Source: Gongronella butleri (Eukaryota; Mucoromycota; Mucoromycetes; Mucorales; Cunninghamellaceae). Taken from it: a DNA stretch of 64,000 bases. The stretch spans positions 248,001 to 312,000 of the forward strand of contig JAIWZP010000019.1 in assembly GCA_025201375.1 (NCBI GenBank). Direction: 5' to 3'. The notes under the pieces are model-generated. The model did no database searches. It had not been told where the DNA came from and was given only the letters and a program-made list of their open reading frames with translations. The position numbers and the translations under genes were made by a program. This document shows, piece after piece, positions 46,278 to 57,399 of this stretch; the first letter of the stretch is position 1; the number at the start of each line of letters is the position of its first letter.

Positions 46278-47461
46278 TCGCGCATCCCCCCCTCTTCTCC
46301 CCTTTTTGTATTATCATTTTTTTTCTTTTTTTGCTTTGGGATTACCCCCTTTTTTTTTTTATCCCAATTCCTTTCCTCCCATCCTCATCGTCATCCTCCT
46401 CATCCCATCGCTTCTCTTTGCCATGTTTTACTTTCTCGGTAGCTACGCCCAGTTTCTTTTTTACGCACATTTTGCGATTCGAACAACAACAACAACAACA
46501 AAAAGAATCGTTCATTCCATTCTTTTCTCTTCTCAACAACTCTCTCTGCCTCCCGCCCCCCTCCTCATCTCCTCCGTCTCCTTGTAGCCCCCCTTTTTTG
46601 GATCACTCGCTTTTTATTTATTCTTGCCTACCCTTCCTTTCTCTTTTCTCTCTATATTTATGACCTCAGCCCCTCCCCCTTGTTCATCATGCCTCTGTTT
46701 TTTTTCTCTCTCTCTTTTTTTTTACGTGCCATCCTCCATTGGGGCCGATTGAAACGCGTGGTCCCCTTTTCCCTCTTGTCTCTCTCTCTCTCTCACCCAT
46801 CCACCTTTTTTTTTGCAAAACACATATCATACCCCCCTCTCCTTTTGCTCCACCTTCTTTGTATCAATATTATCTATCATCCTAGAAGCTCTCTCTCTCT
46901 TTGTTGGAATAAAATGAAAAAAAATTCACGCATCCATGGATCGCAATTGAAATCATGACGCAGGGTCGGCCTGGTTGGCAAAAAGGAGATGAAAAAGACG
47001 CAGGAGGAGCCGCCATTGGGCGCGGTGTGTGACCTTGGCAAAAACTCAAATTCGCAGCAGCGCGCGAAGAAGGGAGGGGGCGCAATTGAGACTCGTGTCA
47101 GGGCTTTTTTGTTGACAAGAGGGGGAAGGGGCGTGTTTTTCGCTTTTTTTATGATTCAGGTCCAAAAAGGTTACCCAGGAGGCCGTAAACGCATGAGCAC
47201 CGAGACCATCCGCTTGATGGATCCGTCCTTGAACCCCCATGAGACAATGTCCATGGAACAAATGGAAGCAAATCACGGTGTGAATGGCGCAAAATCGGCG
47301 AAAATGGGTGGTTTTACAGCCAAAATGGCGGTGTTTCAATGCGTTTCTGAAAAAGACATTGATTGGCCTTTTTGCTCCCTGCATTTTTTTTTCTTCTTCT
47401 TGCCTCCCCCCTCCCTTCTCTCTCGTTCTTTTTTTTTTTTTAGTCCATGGCTAGCGTTTAA
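46278..47461. other. 3' UTR of cyclin gene and upstream region of chitin synthase
   Basis: CT/T-rich tract to about 46900, with AATAAA at 46909-46914 as likely poly(A) signal. From 46989 to 47273 there are two possible coding pieces (MKKTQEEPPLGA, then VQKGYPGGRKRMSTET...EANH) that splice in phase with each other. They do not splice in frame to the chitin synthase exon by any GT-AG join I could find. They may be an upstream exon set or chance. Confidence 0.4.
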
Positions 47462-50400
47462 ATGGGTAGCCACGACTCTCGCCTATATGTGCCTACTTGT
47501 AGGCGACTTTTATGGCTTATTGTGTCTCGGCTGTGCACTTTTTTCCTGCCGGATTTCTTTCTGCGCTATGCGTTCCATCTCACCTCTTCAAGTATGCGAA
47601 AAGAAAAAAAAAAAGCAAAACGCCCCATTTTTTTTTTTTTTCAATCATTGACAATTGTCTCTTTTGTTTCTTTTCTCGCTCGTTTTTTTTTCTAGGCGCG
47701 CGTCAGGCGTGGCGTGAAAAGGTGACGACGACGCTGATCTTTGTGACGGTTGCAGGCATGTTTTGTCTGTGGCTGGAATACTTGAGCAACTTTTTCTGCG
47801 ATCACGAGCATTACATTGCAGCGTACGATGTGTTGATGAAGAACAACACCAAGCAATCGGCTCTGCATGGCCAGGTGATCAATTGGTCGAGCGACGACAA
47901 CAGTGTGGCGCGTGATGTGCTGCCGTATCAAGGCATGGACGTGTCGCCCATGTTTCCGACGTTCATGGCGCTCCAGCGCAACACATCCGACGACCAGGAT
48001 CCGCCCTATGCCGACGAGAACCTCGAGCGATGCATTGCACAGCAAAACAAATCGACACAGGCCGACAATTGGCTCCATTACCGCCTGTACAACGATCCGG
48101 GCCTCCGTGTCGCGCCAAATGGCTCCCTCACCTCGTGCCCCTATCCCAACCAGACAAATGTTACCGGCGCACCTTGTATCTACACTCAAAACGATCTTCA
48201 GCTCGTCCAATCCATGGGCATCAAAGCCAGTAAGACGAAAAAAAAAAAAGGGAAAAAAAAGCGAGAAAATTGCGATCTCACTTTTTCTCTCTTTCCCTCC
48301 AATCCTAGCTCTCGTCTACGACCCCGGCTTCATCCAAAACAATCGGTCGAGCCTGTCGACACCATCGTCACAGGGCCAAGGCTTTGTGATTCTCGACAGC
48401 AACGTTTTGGACGTGACCGGCTATCTCGAGTATGCGACCAACCTGATTCTCGTGACAAAAAATGTGCATTCACGCGCATTTGCATTGGATCGCATGTATT
48501 TGCCATTGGACATTACGACCATGCTGTATCTCAATCTGGGGTCCGACATTTCGCCCTATTTTGACAGCGGCAACGTGACGAATCCCGGCCTGTATCGCGA
48601 CTGTCTCAAAGAGCTGTTTTGGGCGGGCATTGTGCAGAGTGGCGAGGAACAAGGGTGCCGCAAGATCAATCCCGCGCTGTGGGCAACCATGGGCTGCGGT
48701 TTGCTCTATTTCTTCATCAAAATGAATTTGGCCAATTTATCGCGCATCAAATGGATCCAGCGCCTCCTTTTCCAGTCGGACGACGACAAGCACCACTATT
48801 ATGACCACAAAAACCAGCGTCGCCTCCTCGAATCGTCCACAGCGTCGCATGCAGGCATCCCAATTTCTGCATCGGCCACGTCCCTCGTTTCCCTCAAGCC
48901 CACCGTCACCACGCAGCAAGACAGCAATGTGCGCATCGTCGCCCACGCGGCCGACATGCCCGTGGCTGCTAGTGGCGCCACGACCAACACGACAACGACC
49001 ACAACTGGCGTAAATCGCGTCCATTCGCAATCACAACATCTAGCACGCATCACCACGTCGTCATTGCACATGCCACACCTGCTCATGCTGATCCCCTGTC
49101 ACGCAGAGACAACCAGCACGATCCGCAGCACGCTCAATTCGCTTGCACGCAGCAATTACGACGACAGGCGCAAATTGCTCGTCTTTGTGTGCGATGGCAT
49201 TGTCCAAGGCGCGCGCGAAGCCAAGCCTACGCACCAGGCCGTTCTTGACGCGCTTGGATACTCGGCCAGCGAGCAATCGCAAGCACATGCGTACCAATCG
49301 TTGGGCCAACACCGCCGAAAGATCAATTATGCAAAGGTTTATGCTGGGTTTTATGAATCGGGGCGCAATCGCGTGCCTTTTCTCGTGATTGTCAAGGTGG
49401 GTGGTGCCTCGGAACAATTGCCGCCAATGTATCAACAGCAGCAACAAAATCAGCAGAATCAGCAACAGAATCAGCAGCAAAAGAAGCAAAAGCAGCAAAA
49501 GCAGCCATGGCAGCAGCAACAGCCCGGCAATCGCGGCAAACGTGACTCGCTTGTGCTTGTGATGAGCTTTTTGGAGCGGTGTTTGCATTTGGCGCAGAGC
49601 AGGATGACACCGCTCGAGTACGAGCTGTTTAATCAATGTTATCACGTTCTCGGTATTGATCCACGGCGATTCAAATACATGCTTGTGACGGATGCCGATA
49701 CCCAGGTGCAGAGCGACGTGCCCACGCGCCTCATGGGCCGCCTCGAGGCCAATCGCCGCATGGTGGCCGTCAGTGGACATGTCCGCCCGGCCAATCCAGA
49801 ACAAAACATCATTACCATCCTCCAAATCTTCCCATTATACGCGACTTTCTTCACCGGACTCGCGTACGAGGCGTGTCTCGGCAATCTACTTACGATCAAT
49901 GGCAGCCTGGTTATGTACAAATTATGGTGGTGGGACAATTCGCCCGCAGAACACATTTCCATGACATCGCCGGCTGTCCATCACGCGCTCACGCCGTTCA
50001 TGTCGCGCCAACACAAGGCAAAAGTCAGCGACGAGATTCCGCAAGACGAAAATCCCTTTGGCGATCAGCATGCGCTGCAGGATCCCTTTGCGTCGCTGCC
50101 GCACCACGCAACTCGCCCACTCTCGGAGCAAAATCATGATTACCTTGACGATCACGTTGAAAATCATGCTCGTCGCCCTCATCACGGCTTCAGCACAGGG
50201 TCCATCAGCTCCAACAGCACGACAAGCATCCAATTGCATCGCCATGAAAGCCAGCAAGACGCGCCATCGGTGCCAGTTCCTTCGTTTTTGTCGTCGTCCA
50301 TGGTGTCGCACTTGTCATTAAGCGCCAATCCACGCATCAAGCCGTGCTGCTTGCATCCAACGGTTCTGCGTGGCCTGGCCATGCCCCAGCCAGACACCAT

Positions 50401-51107
50401 GCACATGAAAAACGTGTTGTTGCTTGGTGAGGACACGTATCTTAGTGCAGTCTTGCTGCGGTCGTTCCCAAAGCACCACCTCGGGTTCGAACCCGATGCC
50501 GTGGGGTATTCAACGATCCCCACGCGGTTCTGGGCGCTCCAGGCCCTGCAGAGCCGCACGCTGCGCGCCACTTTCCACAACCAGGTGGAAATGACGCGTG
50601 TTGCGCGCCAATTGGGCTTTTCGCCCTGGTTCTTGTCCGTGACAAAGATCCTCGACATGATCCTCAGCATCCCCATCATGGTGTACTTGTATGGCGTCTT
50701 TATCCGGTGCTTCATGGGCCGTGGACTCGCCTACAACATCATCAGCTGGAGCTTCGTCGGCTTGTACGTCCTGCAAATCATCTACTTTTTGCTCAGGCGC
50801 CAATTCAAGTACGTCATCTGGTTCACCGTCTACTGCATCTTTGGCGTCCCGCTCTTTGTCATTTGGTTCCCGCTCGTGGCCCTGTGGTCCTTTGACCATG
50901 CAGACCGCTGGTACGACGTTTGGCCAACCAAGGCGGGCTTCCAATGGCGCGGCAGATACCACGGCTGCATCGACCGCGACTATCAGCGACGCCAGGAAGA
51001 CGCTAATAATGATGAAACGGAGGATGATCACACCGTTGAGGCGAAAATGGCACAACAGCAGCAGCAGCAGCAACAACAACAACAACAACAGCTGCAATTG
51101 ACACATC

Positions 51108-51159
<52 letters not shown>

Positions 51160-52670
51160 CTCCAATGGGGCGGACTTTGCATCTCGGTCGGAGCTTTTAT
51201 GTCGTGCGGGGGTTGAAAATGTTGCATGAATGTTTTGCTCATGCGTTCTTTTTTTCCCCCTTTTTTTCGCTGTTTCTAGGCTACCCGGCGCAGTCGCCAC
51301 CGCCATCGGAGCCCAAAGTGGATGTGGAGGATGTGCTGCCACGCATGCTGCTCGTGGATTATGAGCGCATGGAGGCGCAACGTGCGTACGATCGAGCACG
51401 CGAGGAAGCCGCCGTCTTGGACGCGAAATTCACGGGTTTCACGGCATTTGCTGCGCACCAGCAGCAACAGCAGCAGCAAGCCCTGGAGGATGCCATGTTG
51501 ACGGTCAAGACGACACACACGGATCACAGTAATGCGAGCAGCCCGCGCAACAGCAATCCGTTCATTTCGCCCACACCACTGCCACCACTGCACCCACATC
51601 CACTTCGTGCTTACCAAGAGTCGCCTTCGCTTCAACAGCAGCAGCAGCAACAGCAACAACAGCAACAGCAACAGCAGTCGTACAACCTGCATCACATGCC
51701 GTATCACCCTTCGCCGCCACCACTTGCGCAAATTCGCGATGGCTACGCGAGTCTGCGCGGTGGCGCAACCACGACGAGCAGCAGCTACCGCCCCATGATC
51801 GATTCCACGCTCGAAAGACGCATTGGCCACGCACGATCGACATCGTCGCCCACAACATCGCCCAATCCCTTTATTGATCCAAATTCGCTCGATAATCCGT
51901 TTGACGACGATTACGTGGTGCATCCCACGGGCGTGGCTTCGCTGCACCACCATCGACGCCAGCCGTCGCAGACCCATTATTATGACCCGGGCATGTTTAT
52001 ACCCATGACGGCCGATCCCGCCTATGCCAACAACAATAACAACAACAACAATGGCCCGCCCACGCCGTCGTCCCCCGCAAGCATCCTCACCGACCCCACG
52101 CCGGACGTGCCGTCCCCCTTTACACAGCAAAGAGGCTACCACCACCGCCGCACACACTCGGTCCTCTCGCAAAAATCGGTCCTCAGTCTCGATCTCGCCA
52201 CCGAGGAGGATCATCACTCGGCCTACCCACAGGAAGACGACCTCGAAGGCCGCAGCATCGCCGTCCACGGCCATGTCAACCTAAAGATACCCGACCGCTC
52301 CGCCGCGTACCGCCAGCACCAGCGAAACGCATCTGCATCCGCCGCAGTGCCCAACAATGCCCAACAGAATGCCGCCCAAAGTGCCGCCCAGGCACGCCGT
52401 GCTCGCCGCTTCTCACCGGCGCCGCAGTCCTCGTCCACGTCGTCCGCCGCGTCCATCGTCGATATCATCCAGATCGAAATCAGGGCGTTCTTGTCGCAGG
52501 CCGACCTCGAGGCAACCACACGCGCGCAAGTCAAGGACCACTTGGTGCACGTCCTCGGCGACCGTGTCATGCAGGACGACATCCAGGACACCATCAACAC
52601 GTGCATCGAGGAAATCACACTCGAATTGCTCAACAGCACGCCCACGTACCCCGCTACCTATTATTCCTAA
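47462..52670 (+). CDS. divergent chitin synthase (PF03142 type) with C-terminal DEK-like domain
   Basis: Four exons (47462-47591, 47696-48229, 48309-51110, 51280-52670) give 1618 residues. N-terminal membrane helices (~13-35, ~53-75) flank RQAWREK, a motif of Chs3/class IV-VII enzymes. The glycosyltransferase core follows: MLIPCHAETTSTIRSTL near 480, DRRKLLVFVCDG, TDADTQVQSD near 680, GEDTYLSAVLLRSFPK near 928. Four or so C-terminal helices lie at ~1004-1085, ending LWSFDHADRW. The last ~60 residues (IIQIEIRAFLSQADLEATTRA) look like the DEK_C domain of class V/VII chitin synthases. The enzyme would make wall chitin at the plasma membrane. Strong oddity: the catalytic Q(R)RRW is replaced by LQSRT (near 965). 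Four Gln-rich tracts are inserted (~595, 1135, 1215, 1273). The start is uncertain; this ATG is the first that keeps the frame. Confidence 0.85.
51113..51157 (+). repeat. 45-base A-run directly after a splice donor
   Basis: Intron 3 of the chitin synthase gene opens with GT followed by an uninterrupted run of 45 A. Confidence 0.9.
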
Positions 52671-52829
52671 GTTGTTTTTGTTCTTTTTTTTTTCTCGTCT
52701 CCATTTCTCGCCCTGTAGGATTACACCATGCATCATGTAATAAACCTTGGACATGGCCCACGCAAATGGGCTGTCCATTGCATTTCTTCCAAAAAAAAAA
52801 AAAAAAAAAAAAAGTGAGAGAGAGATATT
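52671..52829. terminator. chitin synthase 3' UTR with poly(A) signal
   Basis: AATAAA within taataaacc at 52739-52744, about 70 bases after the stop codon. A 21-base A-run follows at 52792-52812. Confidence 0.4.
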
Positions 52830-53230
52830 CCCGTGTAATTCGTGGTTGAAATTTATACTAAAATCACTCATTGCTCGTGATGATCCAGTAGATGGATTGC
52901 TCTCTCTTTTGGCTTTTTTGATGGATTCTCCATGCCCTTCTTCTTGCGTGTATCATATGTTTTTTGGCACAATTCTTCTGAGGATCTGATTTTCAAACTT
53001 TTTGTTTCGGGGATCGGGCTCGTCATGGCAAATTTTTGGATTTGTTGTGGCGCGCTCTCAGCGGCTTTTGACACATGCAAATGTGTCCCACGCTCCCACC
53101 ACTCAGGCTTCTTCAAGCGCGCTTTTTTCACGTAGGAACACGTTTTGGCCCCCCAAAGCTTCCTGGTTGCCATTTCGCCTTGTGATTATGATTTTTTTCA
53201 GTTTCTTCAGCATTTGCAGCACTCCAAATT
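52830..53230. repeat. dispersed repeat family B, copy 2
   Basis: Colinear with 8690-9130 and 59780-60060: gtaattcgtggttgaaa, tcactcattgctcgtga, the ttttggc box, ggcacaattcttctgagg, ctgattttcaaac-ttttgtttcggg, gctcgtcatggca, then ttttttcacgt. It lies between the convergent 3' ends of two genes. Confidence 0.65.
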
Positions 53231-53817
53231 TTCTTCGATTGCTCTGAAAGACTGAACCTGGCACTCTTCGAAAGAGACGCGCTTGTTCGTCAGATTTTCA
53301 AGTTTTTTTCTCAACCGATGAAGAAATGAGAAGAGATAAAAAAAGAGGGGGGTGGTGATCGCTCCTTTATAATAAAATAAATCATGCCCGTGTCACGCAA
53401 ATTTCTAAACAAAAACAAAAACAAAAAACAAAAAAAAAAGCTGCACAATTGACAACAACTTTCCTTTTTTCTATTTTTTTGTATGTATCGACAACAACTT
53501 TTTTTTCAAAAGCAAATTTAGGTCATCACAAAAAAAGACATGAAGAGTTGCAATAGCGAAAATTAGACGCTGCAGCCACGCTCACCTAGCCAAAATGACC
53601 GTAAAAGATGATAGTCATAGCAAGCTTATGGAGATCGCGCCAGAATCGCATCCCGGCAGGATGACTGTGAACGCGTCAGTGTGTTGACACGTTTGAAGTC
53701 TGATCATCTAAATTGGAACAGCCTTTGTGGAGTTTTATTAAAAAATAGCGTACAAAAAGTAGAAACGTAGAGAATGAAGGAGGGAAACGCGAAAATTGCC
53801 ATTGTCGGCGTTGCCAT
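53231..53817. other. intergenic, no gene seen
   Basis: AT-rich with a caaaaacaaaaacaaaaaac stretch near 53409-53440. It is the 3' flank of the transporter gene. Confidence 0.4.
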
Positions 53818-54105
53818 TTAAACGCGGACGAAAACTCTGCCACCGCTGCGCATCGAGCGCAGGATAAGAGCCAAACAGGCATTAACTAGGAACAGAGCAC
53901 CGCCAAAGATGATCGCGCCTCTGTAGTTGCCACCATCGGCCTCCATGATTTGCGCGACCATGGGCTGGCTCCTATTGAACAAAAAAATCAAGTAAGTACA
54001 TGGTATAATTAGGAACAGGCAAGATGAATCTTACAAAAGGCCACCAAAGAGCCAAGCAAAAAACAGCCAACCAGTCGCAGACTAGTAAGAGAAAAATGAG
54101 TCGAT

Positions 54106-54140
<35 letters not shown>

Positions 54141-55643
54141 CGTGTTGCCTAATTATACCTCGACAAGCGGCAATCCGACAACTTCGACAATGATGCCAGT
54201 GATGGTGGCGACGGAAGCAGAACCAAAGAAGCCATAGGCGACAGTGAAACCCCACACCTGAGCTTGTGTCGACGCTGTGAGCCACACGGTCAACATAAAG
54301 ATACCGGCAAGACTCAAGCAGATGACCATCTGGTTGGCACGGCCAACGATATCACTGAGGAATCCATTGCTGACCTTGCCAACAAACATGATGGCCGAGA
54401 GAACGCCCGACAAGCTAGTGGCCACAATGGTTGACATGCCCTTGGATCTCGCATACGAGGGCAAGAATGCAGACGGGATGTACAGCGCGAAATTGATAAC
54501 AAAGTGCATGGCAAACAACAGCCAGAATTGCTTGATCTTGAAGGGGCTAAAGTCGACAAAGGCAACGTTTTGGGGAGCGGGATTCAGGGGTTTGACCGTA
54601 AGGAAAGCGATTAAAATGAGGCCAAGCTGCACAAATCCAACAATACGGAGAGACCATTGGTAGCCCACAGAGTCAATCGACGCACGAATGATGTAGCTGA
54701 ACGAAAGACCACCAATGCCAGAACCAGCAAAGGTCATGCCTATTAAAAAAAAAAAAAGTAAAACGCGTCAGCTCGCTTTTCTTTCTTATTTTCCAAATGA
54801 TCCGCTTACCAACAGCCAAACCACGCTTCTTGGAGAACCATTGCTACAGAAAAAGACCAAATTTGGGATGTGAGACGCGTCTGTCACGCGCCAGTGGTCT
54901 TTTTTTTTATACCTGAGGCGCGCTAATGCAAGGGAACCACACCAAGCTAGAAGCAAGGCCATTCAGGAAGCCTTGGGTGATGTACAGCTGCCAGACCGAG
55001 TTGGTGATGGATGCCAGTTCCATGGACAAGCACGACAAGATGCAGCCGACACCAAGCATCCATTTGTAGCCAATTTTGTTACACATCCAGACGTAGCAAA
55101 AACCATTTATATTGGTCATCGCGTACCATAACGAGCCAATCCACGTCAAATTGGTCATTTCGCCAGGGTAAACATTAGCATTGAGATAGTCAAGATAAAC
55201 CTACAAAACGGAGAAACAGATAAGCAAAATTCTCAGCGGAAAGACAAGTATCTAAAAGAAGAATCTGATGACGAATTGATCAAGGAATTACTTACGCCCC
55301 AGCTATTTTGCAAAGCATGAAAAAGTGAGTAAATCAGGTCCGTGCGTGGCCCACTTTTTCTTTTAAAAAAAAATTAGTTTACCTGAAACCGTAACCTTGC
55401 GTGGCAAAGAGACCCTGAAAGATGAAAAAAATCAGCAAAAAGTTACAATTCAGAGCAGACCCAAAAGGGAAAACAATTCAAGATTTTTGGTTGGCCACTT
55501 ACGCAGAAACAGCCAAATAGAACAACCCAACCGTAGCCTCCATCAGGAGGCTCTCTGTGGTCGGACTTATCATCTTCGATGGAATGGGGGCTTTCGTGCG
55601 TAGAGACGCTGTCAATAGCTTCCTCCTTGTCCTTGGAAAGCAT
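53818..55643 (-). CDS. MFS monocarboxylate-transporter-like permease (MCT family)
   Basis: Eight exons (55503-55643, 55383-55414, 55296-55302, 54913-55200, 54810-54843, 54159-54739, 54035-54081, 53818-53971) give 427 residues with about 12 hydrophobic helices. The N terminus is charged and cytosolic. It is followed by DGGYGWVVLFGCF, the DGG(W/Y)GW motif that marks MCT/SLC16 proteins, then SWGVYLDYL. The central loop is near residue 200 (VKPLNPAPQNVAFVDFSP). The second half carries GRANQMVICLSL. Fungal members carry monocarboxylates, riboflavin or other small anions; the substrate cannot be told. Oddity: exon 3 is only 7 bases (CTGGGGC) and encodes the WG of SWG; it is needed to keep the frame. 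The last intron but one holds a 32-base A-run. Confidence 0.87.
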
Positions 55644-56212
55644 TGTTCAGTAACAAAATAAAAAATAAAGAGAAAGATGGACAACATCCGCAGGCAACCA
55701 CCAACAGAATATAAGCAATTGGCTGGCAGCGACCATGCACAAATGAACGACGCGCGGAGTCTGCCCCTGGGATCGAGTCATATACGATTTGGACATCCGA
55801 ATGTCCAAATCGGCTAACCATCTAAAGTAGTAGATTCAGAAAGATCATCCCGTTGCTGTCGCACACACAATACCGTCCCCCGGATAGGAAAAGGAGCATG
55901 AAAACTAAGAAACAAACTCATGTCGTGAATCCAACCCTCTAGGGTTGACGATGGCGATGATTCTCAAGATCGGTGCGGCACTCGTCCGTAAATGTGCGCA
56001 AACTCGAGTTCCAAGATCGAGGGTCGCATCGACCCGAAATTCGGCGGCTCGCAAAATTATCTGTTCACAAGCGGATGAGAGGAAATAGTGTTGCTTTATC
56101 ACGAGGACATCCGCGGCATTAGAATTCATGGAAGACATGATTCTCTTTTCTATGATAGCCATTCGCACGCGTTGACATTTTGTTAGTACAAAATTTGTAC
56201 ACGCCATCTACC

Positions 56213-56259
<47 letters not shown>

Positions 56260-56301
56260 AAATCGTGCAGGCAGGCACCATCGGCTCGATGGCAACGCAA
56301 C

Positions 56302-56334
<33 letters not shown>

Positions 56335-57399
56335 CCCATTTTGAATTAAGTTTCGGTTCTGAGAATTGGCGCGGGCCGGACTACTGGTCCAACGCGAAAC
56401 GCATCGTGCGTTCTGGGCCGGTCGCGCGCTCTAAAATACGATTCGTTTACACAATGGACCACCGAAATCGCAACCCACTTGCCATCAATGCACTCGGCAC
56501 TTGTGAGAAACATTCTCACGGCACTTGGCATACTGCTTGGCACTTTATCCAGAGCAGGATCCAACGGTCTAAGTTGTCACGGCGATCTGCTTTGTACATC
56601 CTTGAAATTTGAGTTACACTGCAAAAATAGAGCTTGAATCCGCTTTTGGTGGCCAACACAGCGGGAATGAGGCAGAACCAGCTCGAAGGATTAACATTTT
56701 GACCATCAAGATGATACAATTCTGATGTCTGAGTCGGTCAAATAGTGGGAAAAAAACTACATTTTTAATTGCCAACGCATCGAGATGTCGACAGGATTGA
56801 TTTTAAAAATGATTTCTGTGGTCACATCGTGACTCACATCGTGACGCTGATTAATTTGATGCTTGATTTTTTTTTTATTGATTGTGCCCTCGTCAACTTT
56901 GGAGCAAAACAGATCTATTTGGACTGAAGTTGCCTTTTTATGACGCGTTCACACCGCGAAACGCGTTCAAATCATTCCAAATTTTCACGCGTTCATGGAT
57001 GAACGCAGAACACGTTAACTTTCATTTTTTTCCATGATTGACTGAGTACAATCGTTGGAAAACACCACTGGGTTACTGTAAAACCTCGTGTTGTATTTGC
57101 TGCTTGCAGAGCGTGATCACATCAAGTAAAAACTCACAATGGATACATCCATGTGAAAGAGAACGTGCGATTACCCTAAATCAGACGCGCTGGTCGTGTC
57201 TGGACTTGTATTTCACAAGTTGAAAAAAAAAAGAAAAAAAGAAATAAATCAAACGCGACGCAAATCGCGTCGTGCATTCTCAGTGCCGCATCCCTGGATT
57301 CAAATCCAGATGGCCGGGCACTTACCTAGTCCGGCTAATCAAGCCCCGCTCACACAATGGCTGCTAGCGCCAGGTCTTTACGTTTTAATCTCGATTTTA
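55644..57399. other. intergenic with two long A-runs
   Basis: No gene seen. There is a 42-base A-run at 56216-56257 and a 31-base A-run at 56303-56333, with AT-rich flanks. ACGCGTTCA occurs three times in about 55 bases (near 56943-57000). A longer plus-strand open frame to 56612 is largely a translation of the A-run and is not convincing. Confidence 0.45.

Noticed and set aside
46989..47290. Additional 5' exons of the chitin synthase
   Set aside because: The two pieces join with each other but no GT-AG or GC-AG join to the next exon keeps frame; left as unproven and the ATG at 47462 used instead.
50480..50510. Perfect B-box-like gggttcgaaccc
   Set aside because: Lies inside the chitin synthase coding sequence with no tRNA fold around it.
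48799..51106. Long minus-strand open frames under the chitin synthase gene
   Set aside because: Antisense translations of CAG/CAA repeats (poly-Leu/Val); no independent protein features.
56265..56612. 115-codon open frame following the A-runs
   Set aside because: Starts in and is extended by a 31-base A-run; the rest has no recognisable similarity or splice context.
57280..57330. tRNA T-arm-like sequence around ggattcaaatcc
   Set aside because: The B-box is imperfect (A instead of G before TTC) and neither an A-box nor an acceptor stem can be found on either strand.
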